Shown here: positions 1 to 4,717 of the stretch, piece by piece | Position numbering within the stretch: position 1 is the first letter of the stretch | Layout of the letters: each line of letters starts with the position of its first letter | DNA from: Desulfobacterales bacterium | GTDB taxonomy: Bacteria; Desulfobacterota; Desulfobacteria; Desulfobacterales; UBA11574 | Assembly (NCBI GenBank): GCA_012974475.1 | Contig: JAAXQD010000222.1 | Location: 1 to 5,751 of the forward strand | DNA length: 5,751 bases | Direction: 5' to 3' | Position numbers and translations under genes: made by a program | The notes under the pieces: model-generated | The model's input: the letters and a program-made list of their open reading frames with translations, nothing else | Database searches by the model: none | What the model was told of the DNA's origin: nothing

Positions 1-56
1 ACTCTTTGCTCTTTCCTCTTTTCTTTTTTCTTCGGTTTCTGTCCCCTGACATCCTC

Positions 57-173
57 TTTTAATCAAGGATCAAGGTTAGCAACCAACCATGAACCTTTGA
101 ACCGTGAACCCTTGAACCTGTAAACGTCTACCTGTATTTTATACTCCTTTAATCACTGATCAAGATGTGAACC
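57..173. repeat. Short-repeat cluster (TGAACC array and TTAATCA-N2-GATCAA pair)
   Basis: The spacer downstream of the URO-D-like gene holds four TGAACC units at 90-95, 98-103, 105-110 and 113-118, spaced 7-8 bases apart, with a fifth at 168-173. It also has two copies of a TTTAATCAnnGATCAAG motif at about 58-74 and 148-164. The first motif recurs at 1260-1273, inside the corrinoid/URO-D operon, and the second at 3918-3932. No reading frame here looks coding. Positions 1-60 are almost pure pyrimidine on this strand. I read this as dispersed intergenic repeat sequence; whether it is mobile or regulatory is unknown. Confidence 0.6.
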
Positions 174-222
174 CTATTCCTACTTCCACTATTCCTTTCC
201 TGGCTAAGTCGGGTCGCCGGGG

Positions 223-1209
223 CTAAGCTCGCGTTACCTTCTCCAACAGCTTCCGATAATAGACATAGTTCTCAAAGGGAACATCCGCTCTTACGCGCCC
301 GTCTGCTAGGGGTACGTAGCCGCCGCCGGCCAGCAAGGGCGGTACCTTCTCCTCAACTTCACGGCGGATCGCCTCCTTGTCGCGCCTTAAAGCATCAAGA
401 TCGATGCCTCCAATCAGGCGCAACTCAGTACCGAACTCGCGGCGCAGATCGCGATAGTCCATGGCCTCAATGTTGACCTCGCAAGCCCAAAGACAATTGA
501 AGCCCCATTTGAGAATGCTTGGGATCAGTATCCGGGCATTGGCAAATGTACGCAGGATAATTGTTTCGATGCCATACCGGTTCAGCACGTCAAGGACCGG
601 TTGATAGCTTGTCAAGACGAACTCCTCATACATCTTCGGGGACAGCAGGGGGCGATCGTTTCCGCCGATGGGCTCGGAGAAAACGGCGGCATCTACTTCA
701 ACCTCGGCCAGAACCCTTTCTGCCATTCGGGCCGCAAACTCACCCTGCATAGCCAAAGCTTCACGCATGAATTTCGGGTCTTTTATGAGGAGGCGAATCA
801 CTTCGGAAAAACGATCCCAGCCGTACACTCCCATTGACAAGAAAAAGCCGCGGTGTACCCGTAGCATGAGCATGTGATCGCAGGATCGCCAGGTGCGAAC
901 CCGCTGGGACCATTTCCAAGGCAGTCGGCGGGAATCATCCGGATCTAAACTTTTCCTCAAGACATTCAGTTCATTCCGGGAAGCGGGCCACTTCTTTAGT
1001 TTGGGGCGGGGTTCCAGGTCCACTTCTATTTCTTCGCGCCGATCCGTAGAGAACATCTCAGAGAGTTCCGCCTTTTTAGTCAGTCCCTGTGTACGCCAGG
1101 CTTTGATAACATCTTTTCGAATGCCTTCTTCAAAGTAGGGGACGCGGTCGGTCTTTTCGTACCGCATTGTTTTTAAAAAGCGTTCGCGACTCGTCATGTG
1201 CGTCTTCAT
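223..1209 (-). CDS. URO-D/MtaA-like methyltransferase family protein
   Basis: This 328-residue protein belongs to the uroporphyrinogen decarboxylase superfamily, in the branch used for corrinoid-dependent methyl transfer rather than haem synthesis. The family start SRERFLKTMRYEKTDRVP is at residues 7-24. The C-terminal part of the barrel shows GGID at 267-270 and GGGYVPLADGRV at 295-306, ending with the usual FENYVYYRKLLEKV stretch. Length is slightly short for the family (about 340-380). The haem-enzyme RQAGRY motif is absent. The zinc motif HxC of MtaA/MtbA/CmuA, expected near 220-222, reads R-T-F, and the late Cys is also missing, so zinc-thiolate chemistry is doubtful; C239 and C243 are nearby. 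It sits 82 bases downstream of the corrinoid carrier gene on the same strand, so it most likely loads or unloads that carrier. The substrate cannot be read from sequence. The start at 1209 has only a weak GGA; the ATG at codon 5 is an alternative. Confidence 0.88.
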   Translation of the reverse strand: MKTHMTSRERFLKTMRYEKTDRVPYFEEGIRKDVIKAWRTQGLTKKAELSEMFSTDRREEIEVDLEPRPKLKKWPASRNELNVLRKSLDPDDSRRLPWKWSQRVRTWRSCDHMLMLRVHRGFFLSMGVYGWDRFSEVIRLLIKDPKFMREALAMQGEFAARMAERVLAEVEVDAAVFSEPIGGNDRPLLSPKMYEEFVLTSYQPVLDVLNRYGIETIILRTFANARILIPSILKWGFNCLWACEVNIEAMDYRDLRREFGTELRLIGGIDLDALRRDKEAIRREVEEKVPPLLAGGGYVPLADGRVRADVPFENYVYYRKLLEKVTRA

Positions 1210-1258
1210 CTAAAATCCATTTTAAAATATGGTTCTTCTCCAAGGGCCCCTTGCTCCC

Positions 1259-1275
1259 TTGAACCCTCGAACCCT
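1259..1275. repeat. TGAACCCT-type repeat inside the operon spacer
   Basis: TTGAACCC followed by TCGAACCC gives two units 8 bases apart, matching the array at 90-118. It lies in the 82-base gap between the stop of the corrinoid carrier gene and the start of the URO-D-like gene, next to a perfect ATTTTAAAAT palindrome at 1219-1228. The repeat therefore separates two genes expected to be co-transcribed and may alter expression of the second. Confidence 0.5.
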
Positions 1276-1291
1276 CTCAAATCGCCCCTGC

Positions 1292-1921
1292 TTATGCAGA
1301 TATCAAGCTGCGGGCCATAGAAACGGCACCGGCGGCATCCGGACTGTACCCATCGGCTCCGATTCCAGCTGCAAAAGACGCGGTCACCGGTGCGCCGCCG
1401 ACCAGAGTCTTCAAACTGCCGCCGTCTTTGGCCCTGACATCGGCAACAACCGCTTCCATCTCCGCCAGGGTCGTGGTTAGCAGGGCGGAGAGGGCAACGA
1501 TATGCGCCTGATATTTTTTAGCAGCAGCGAGGAACTTGCCCTTACTGACGTTCACGCCTAAATCTATGACTCTATATCCGGCACACTCCAGCATCATGGC
1601 CACCAGGTTCTTGCCGATGTCGTGATTGTCGCCCATGACAGTGCCAATGACGATGGTACCTTTAGCCTTGATGTCTGACCTTGCCAAATGGGGCCCGAGA
1701 ACTTCAAGGCCGGCGTGCATGGCCTCGGCTGCCATAAGCATCTCCGGCACAAAAAAATCGCCCGCACTAAATTGCCTGCCGACCTCATCCATAGCGGCAA
1801 TTAGAGCTTGGTCGAGGATCGCCAGTGCGTCCGCGCCCTGATCCAGATGGTCTCGTATCAGTTGGGCGGTCTTTTCCTGATCGAAATCAAGGACCGCGTC
1901 GATTATGGCTTTGGCTTCCAT
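1292..1921 (-). CDS. Methyltransferase cognate corrinoid protein (B12-binding methyl carrier)
   Basis: This 209-residue protein has the two-domain layout of MtbC/MttC/MtaC-type carriers and of the methionine synthase B12 module. Residues 1-85 form the helical cap, with the typical run from FFVPEMLMAAEAMHAGLEVL to GPHL. The Rossmann cobalamin domain starts at about 88. The lower-ligand motif DxHxxG is D98-N-H100-D-I-G103, so H100 should bind cobalt with cobalamin base-off. The SxL motif is S145-A-L147 and the nucleotide-tail glycines are G175-G176, followed by GADGYSPDA at 188-196. Length matches the family (about 205-220). It would cycle between Co(I) and methyl-Co(III) in the cytoplasm, taking a methyl group from a substrate-specific methyltransferase and giving it to another; the adjacent URO-D-like protein is the obvious partner. 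A TAA lies in frame seven codons upstream, so ATG at 1921 is the only good start, but its Shine-Dalgarno is weak, which fits translation coupled to upstream genes. No reductive activase is in the window. Confidence 0.93.
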   Translation of the reverse strand: MEAKAIIDAVLDFDQEKTAQLIRDHLDQGADALAILDQALIAAMDEVGRQFSAGDFFVPEMLMAAEAMHAGLEVLGPHLARSDIKAKGTIVIGTVMGDNHDIGKNLVAMMLECAGYRVIDLGVNVSKGKFLAAAKKYQAHIVALSALLTTTLAEMEAVVADVRAKDGGSLKTLVGGAPVTASFAAGIGADGYSPDAAGAVSMARSLISA

Positions 1922-1945
1922 GAATACCGTTATATTGGGTTAGAG

Positions 1946-2097
1946 TCACTCATCCTTGTCGATATCCCTTTGCAGCTTGCTGATTTGATCCAGCACTTCG
2001 GTAGCTTTTTCACCAAACTTTTTTAAATGATACGATAGGGATCTATGGGCACACCCCTTAAATCACATAAATGAGTCCAGAGCAGACTTGAGCCCAT
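1946..2097 (-). pseudogene. Unrecognised about 50-residue ORF, broken by an apparent 1-base deletion
   Basis: The stop of the GFA gene and an ATG overlap as TAATG (2099-2095). From that ATG a frame reads MGSSLLWTHLCDLRGVPIDP and four more residues, then stops at 2025-2023 in the run ATTTAAAAAAG. In the -1 frame the sequence continues at once as KKFGEKATEVLDQISKLQRD and ends at a TGA at 1946, 24 bases before the corrinoid gene. One added T in the run would give a single 50-residue protein with an amphipathic, coiled-coil-like C-terminal half. I do not recognise the family. It may be a small accessory protein of the carrier operon hit by mutation or sequencing error, a real 24-residue peptide, or chance. 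The coupling to the GFA stop and the sensible residue mix after the break favour a once-intact gene. Confidence 0.4.
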
Positions 2098-2600
2098 TAT
2101 ATTTCAAGTTCTGAATGATTTTTGTGACCGGACCACTTGGGCAAATCATCGTTTATATCGATAACCCGCATACCATAGAAAATATGGCACGTTGGTTTGA
2201 ATTTCGTTGGAACTTTCGATACACCCCCAAAATTAAAAAGTGACGGAAACGCAAGCCACATATTGCGTCCTTCATCAGCAATGAGGGTGCCACACAAAGC
2301 ACAACTGACTTTGCAGGGAAGAATCCTCTCGTGTTTTTTGAGTTCATTGTTGTAAAAGTTCAGGTGATCAATGCCTTCCGTAATTCTGACGTCATGTTTG
2401 TGAAATATAGCTGCCCATTGCATAGGGGCCCCATGCAGTTTTTGGCATGCCAAACAATGACATATTTTTGCATCTACAGGATCCGAGCACACTTCGTATT
2501 GTACCGCATCGCAGTAGCAACTTGCACGGTATTTGGCTGTAAAATTAACATCTGTAATCGACGCATAATTTGATCCAAATTCTTTTTTCATGTTAATCAT
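2097..2600 (-). CDS. GFA family (Mss4-fold) zinc protein
   Basis: This 167-residue protein is of the GFA/CENP-V family, historically called glutathione-dependent formaldehyde-activating enzyme. The zinc ligands are in family order: C28-Y-C30, then C47-H-C49-L-A-C52 followed by QKLHGAPMQWAAIF, then C96, C100 and C103 in CKVSCALCGTLIA. Two zinc sites are expected, one structural (C28/C30 with C100/C103) and one catalytic-type (C47/C49/C52). The original assignment, condensing formaldehyde with glutathione, is weakly supported for the family as a whole, and many members bind other thiols, so I do not assign a reaction. As first gene of a run with a corrinoid carrier and a URO-D-like methyltransferase, a one-carbon role is attractive but unproven. 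The first codons MINM offer two starts, at 2600 and 2591; GAG lies only 3 bases before the first and about 11 before the second, so 2591 may be the true start. Confidence 0.85.
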   Translation of the reverse strand: MINMKKEFGSNYASITDVNFTAKYRASCYCDAVQYEVCSDPVDAKICHCLACQKLHGAPMQWAAIFHKHDVRITEGIDHLNFYNNELKKHERILPCKVSCALCGTLIADEGRNMWLAFPSLFNFGGVSKVPTKFKPTCHIFYGMRVIDINDDLPKWSGHKNHSELEI

Positions 2601-2602
2601 AT

Positions 2603-2672
2603 CTCAATTGAGCGAAAGTCGAGGCTTGCCAGCCTTTGGCGGTGATGCCCCAGATCCTCTGCCAACCTTCAT
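2603..2672. other. Structured GC-rich element: palindrome plus two abutting stem-loops
   Basis: Immediately upstream of the GFA gene are a perfect palindrome CTCAATTGAG (2603-2612), a hairpin AGGCT-TGCC-AGCCT (2622-2635), and a directly abutting stem TTGGC...GCCAA (2636-2665, 20-base loop). The segment is much richer in GC than its flanks. On the minus strand a frame of 22 codons (2672-2604) starts MKVGRGSGASPPKAGKPRLS and ends just before the GFA start, with no clear Shine-Dalgarno. It could be the structured leader of the GFA transcript, a REP-like dispersed repeat, or a tiny upstream ORF. The inverted repeats are directly visible; the function is not. Confidence 0.5.
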
Positions 2673-2678
2673 TTTTTT

Positions 2679-2707
2679 AGGTGATGGATGTTGAATGGTC
2701 TTCACCT
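2679..2707. promoter_or_regulatory. Inverted repeat AGGTGA-N17-TCACCT next to the -35 box
   Basis: Two perfect 6-base arms at 2679-2684 and 2702-2707 are separated by 17 bases. The right arm touches the TTGACA box at 2708, where an operator would sit. It may instead be a third stem of the neighbouring structured element. A 6-bp match has a fair chance of arising at random. Confidence 0.3.
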
Positions 2708-2736
2708 TTGACAATGTTTCATTACCATATTATATA
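2708..2736 (+). promoter_or_regulatory. Sigma-70-type promoter for the cobalamin-binding-like gene
   Basis: A perfect -35 TTGACA (2708-2713) is followed after 17 bases by TATATA (2731-2736; 4 of 6 to consensus, within a long TA-rich run). Transcription should begin near 2743. That gives a leader of about 28 bases containing GGGTGA, five bases before the ATT codon that opens the downstream frame. Its placement directly before a frame with no ATG argues that this region really was the gene's start. Confidence 0.6.
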
Positions 2737-2771
2737 TTTCAAATTTTTAACATCCCCAAAGGGTGAATTAG

Positions 2772-3316
2772 ATTTCTGATTACAGAAAACAATTACGGGA
2801 AAAACTGGAAGGACTGTCAAGAAAATGGCAATCAAAAGGGTTGCCTTCCAGGTCAGGGCTCGAAAAAGCAGCCGGAGATTTGCGTGAGTGGAAAATGAAA
2901 ACAGGTGGTTCGGGGTTGTGGGACATACCTCCGTTGATGATTACAGCAACCCTTGACGATGGCCTGGGCCATGGACTCGAAGTTATCCGGATGTTTTCTG
3001 AAGCTGCTGGTCTTGACATCATTGAACTCGGACTACTGGTGACGCCTGAAAAATTATAACCGCATGTAAAAAAAACAAACCTGATTTATTAGGATTAACC
3101 GTACTCCAGTTTGATTCAGAGGAAAACATTTTAATGATAAGCAGAAACCTCCCGTCAAAAACAAAAATAATTGCAGGAGGACCGGTTTTTACGGCAGATC
3201 GTGGATTTGCCCGGCGGACAGGTATCCATTTCGCAGCAAAGAATGTAGCCTATTTTATCCGGTTTCTGCTTCAGTTTGAAAGCGGAGCAACTTTATATGT
3301 TAAGAACGTCCCTTAA
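2772..3316 (+). pseudogene. Cobalamin-binding-like domain protein, frameshifted and lacking an ATG
   Basis: Two frames join into one 181-residue protein. Frame one runs from a TAG at 2769 to a TAA at 3057-3059. At the A-run before that stop (3049-3053) a -1 step continues as IITACKKNKPDLLGLTVLQF and runs to 3316. The joined protein has a helical N-terminus (KQLREKLEGLSRKWQ) and, from about residue 54, a Rossmann domain like the B12 module: PPLMITATLDDG, EAAGLDIIELG, T110-V-L112 in place of SxL, and G136-G137 in IIAGGPVF. At the lower-ligand motif, alignment to EAAG gives D63-G-L65-G-H67-G68, so the cobalt-binding His position is Leu. Cobalamin, if bound, would not be His-on. The first plausible codon is ATT at 2772 (reading ISDYRKQL), at good spacing from GGGTGA and a consensus-like promoter; an ATG-to-ATT change is the simplest reading. 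TTG at 2841 would drop the N-terminal helix. It may be a decayed gene, a sequencing error, or a gene using frameshifting. Confidence 0.65.
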
Positions 3317-3372
3317 ATTCTACACAAAACGCATGAAATCATAGACGTCCCGTTTATTTCCCTTGAGTTCGA

Positions 3373-3582
3373 TCAGCCCGAAAAAGACGGACCGATGGTA
3401 GGATCAAGCATACCACCGACCCCGGTATACTCTTCTCGCTTTCTCATGGTGGTGGAAGACATCAGTTTTGCCACATCCTTGCACTGGCATTCGGGGCATT
3501 GGGGGGGTGGATCACTGGAAAACAGCAGGAGTACTTCAAAGCAGTGAGAACAGTCTTTACACTCATATTCGTAAATTGGCAT
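3373..3582 (-). CDS. FmdB family zinc ribbon protein
   Basis: This 69-residue protein has the FmdB (CxxC_CxxC_SSSS) signature: start MPIYEYECKDCSHCFEV, C8-x2-C11, then C29-P-E-C32, together forming one zinc ribbon in the first 40 residues. C14 and C34 are extra cysteines. The tail from 41 is Ser/Thr/Gly-rich and probably disordered, as usual for the family. The name comes from a putative regulator of formamidase in Methylophilus; molecular function is not established for most members. Length is typical (60-110). The start is well supported by GGAGG five bases upstream of the ATG. It is convergent with the broken cobalamin-like gene (56-base gap, no terminator seen) and is probably monocistronic. 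Confidence 0.9.
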   Translation of the reverse strand: MPIYEYECKDCSHCFEVLLLFSSDPPPQCPECQCKDVAKLMSSTTMRKREEYTGVGGMLDPTIGPSFSG

Positions 3583-3599
3583 TAGCTCCTCCGCAAAAA

Positions 3600-3639
3600 A
3601 TTAAAATTGGAAATCCCGTTGGGTTTCAAATTGTTGAAA
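3600..3639 (-). promoter_or_regulatory. Candidate promoter and dyad upstream of the FmdB gene
   Basis: On the minus strand a TTGAAA box (3629-3624) lies 18 bases before TTTAAT (3605-3600; 5 of 6 to consensus). TTGAAA is also the left half of a perfect dyad TTTCAA-ATTG-TTGAAA (3624-3639), which could be an operator. The resulting leader would be only about a dozen bases, just covering the GGAGG. In this AT-rich spacer a chance match is quite possible. Confidence 0.3.
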
Positions 3640-3706
3640 TTCAAAATGTCACAATACTTTAAAAATATTGTTAAATTAACCATTTTAAAAATATGAAACG
3701 CTCAGC

Positions 3707-3741
3707 TTAGGTACAAGCAATTTCTATAACACTGTACCTAA
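3707..3741. repeat. Perfect 9-bp inverted repeat TTAGGTACA/TGTACCTAA, 17-base loop
   Basis: The arms are 3707-3715 and 3733-3741. The loop is AT-rich and the right side continues into an AT-rich tail, without the T-run of an intrinsic terminator. It lies in the 383-base gene-free spacer 3583-3965, in which I see no convincing coding frame. The rest of that spacer holds a run of six C at 3770-3775, an ACGC/GCGT pair around an A-run (3798-3817), and the repeat copy at 3891-3942. It may be a paired operator, the end of a decayed mobile element, or an RNA hairpin. Confidence 0.45.
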
Positions 3742-3890
3742 ATTTAATCAATTTATATATTTATGGACGCCCCCCAATTCCTACGTAACCTCTATTGACG
3801 CAAAAAAAGAAACGCGTAAATTCACCCCGTCCCTCTTTTCTCCAATCTGTCAAGAATGAAGATTTATCCTGTTAAATGCAGAGCATATTT

Positions 3891-3942
3891 AACCGGGACC
3901 TGACCCCCGTTGTTTTCTTAATCAAGGATCAAAGTTTGATCC
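3891..3942. repeat. GGACCTGACCCC motif with TTAATCAAGGATCAA and a 17-bp palindrome
   Basis: Three items are contiguous. Bases 3891-3911 form an imperfect hairpin (AACCGGG against CCCCGTT, one mismatch). GGACCTGACCCCCGTTGTTT (3896-3915) is nearly repeated at 4668-4686. TTAATCAAGGATCAA (3918-3932) matches 59-72 and overlaps a perfect palindrome GGATCAAAGTTTGATCC (3926-3942). The minus-strand form of the motif, GGGGTCAGGTCC, resembles sequence I associate with ends of REP-like or IS200-type elements in deltaproteobacteria; that link is from memory and unverified. It lies just past the stop of the SAM methyltransferase gene. Confidence 0.5.
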
Positions 3943-3965
3943 CAGGCCCAAGATCCCTGTAATCT

Positions 3966-4538
3966 TTAGTTTGTCTTTTTAATTAGCAAAGCGACCCGGC
4001 CACCCATCTTTTTTGACAGAACCTCGGATACAAAACCGACATTTTCTGCGGCAGCCACAGATGCTGCAAACTGATCCTGAGAGACATGACCTTTGGGCTC
4101 CACAACAAGAAGTTTACTTCCTTGTTTGAGAGTCTGCCAAACCTCGGTATAAAAAGAGGATGGGTCAGGCACCTCATGAACAACATGAAGCGCGACTGCA
4201 AAATCCACCTTACCTGAAATATCCTTTACACCAAGCCCATCGTCTCTAATATGGCGCAACTCTATTCTGTCCAAAAGTCCGGCTTTTTGAGCCCTGCGTC
4301 TCAAAGCCGACAGCATCTTGGATTGGATATCCACTGCAACGATCCGGCCCTTTGGACCCACCATCCGCGCCAAAGGAAGGGTGAAATAACCCATACCACA
4401 ACCCGGTTCCAGAACTGTCATACCCTCTTGAACAAATGGCCCTAAAATCTTATTTGGGTTTTCAAACAGGTTTCGCAAGGGATTTATCAATAAATATCCA
4501 ACCCAGTGAGGGCAGACTCGATTAGCCATATATACCAT
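3966..4538 (-). CDS. Class I SAM-dependent methyltransferase
   Basis: This 190-residue protein has a seven-strand Rossmann methyltransferase fold. Motif I is VLEPGCGMGYFTLP at 42-55 (E44 and G46-x-G48-x-G50 bind SAM). Motif II ends in the acidic residue D70 in IVAVDIQSKM, which should hold the ribose hydroxyls. The post-motif region DFAVALHVVHEVPDP is at 112-126, and LLVVEPKGHVS is the fifth strand. The N-terminal CPHWVGYLLINPLRNLFENP forms a short helical lid. The substrate is not predictable. The protein is short, with no fused domain, so a small molecule is as likely as a macromolecule. Two starts are possible, ATG at 4538 and codon 4; neither has a strong Shine-Dalgarno. It lies 179 bases downstream of the nitroreductase on the same strand with a repeat between, so it is probably its own unit. 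Confidence 0.88.
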   Translation of the reverse strand: MVYMANRVCPHWVGYLLINPLRNLFENPNKILGPFVQEGMTVLEPGCGMGYFTLPLARMVGPKGRIVAVDIQSKMLSALRRRAQKAGLLDRIELRHIRDDGLGVKDISGKVDFAVALHVVHEVPDPSSFYTEVWQTLKQGSKLLVVEPKGHVSQDQFAASVAAAENVGFVSEVLSKKMGGRVALLIKKTN

Positions 4539-4666
4539 TCCATGTTTCTGCTATTTTAAACTTCTTGTTTCACCAGCAACCCCAATTTTCCAAACCGGCA
4601 AATAGAAATTTATAATTTGAGGAGCGTCATAGAAGTCCTCACCAATCCTTTGAGTGTGAAGAATGA

Positions 4667-4702
4667 AGGACCTGACCCCGTTGTTTCTGTTCGACCCCCA
4701 TT
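4667..4702. repeat. Second copy of the GGACCTGACCCC repeat motif
   Basis: GGACCTGACCCCGTTGTTT at 4668-4686 matches 3896-3915 apart from one fewer C. It is preceded by AAGAATGAAG (4659-4668), also found at 3852-3861, and followed by CGACCCCCATT (4692-4702), which recurs at 5593-5603. The copies lie in gaps after or between minus-strand genes. The rest of the 4539-4717 spacer shows only a weak GAGGA/TCCTC dyad (4619-4640) and no gene. Confidence 0.5.
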
Positions 4703-4717
4703 CGCACACACAGGGCG

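Noticed and set aside
1..60. Pyrimidine-rich tract as a triplex-forming or coding element
   Set aside because: It is a simple-composition spacer with no mirror symmetry and no coding frame of note.
561..1138. Several plus-strand open frames of 60-80 codons across the URO-D-like gene
   Set aside because: They are antisense shadows; the minus-strand frame matches a known family over its whole length and these match nothing I recognise.
1229..1480. Plus-strand 83-codon frame over the carrier gene's 3' end
   Set aside because: It overlaps the well-supported cobalamin domain and has no recognisable motif or ribosome site.
2780..3022. Minus-strand 80-codon frame opposite the cobalamin-like gene
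   Set aside because: The plus strand shows domain-level similarity on both sides of the shift; this frame is low-complexity (Ser/Pro-rich) and motif-free.
3317..3372. Bidirectional terminator between the convergent cobalamin-like and FmdB genes
   Set aside because: No stem with an adjacent T-run on either strand could be found.
3926..3942. Palindrome GGATCAAAGTTTGATCC as an intrinsic terminator for the SAM methyltransferase gene
   Set aside because: The longest practical stem is six bases with a five-base loop and there is no T-run in either direction.
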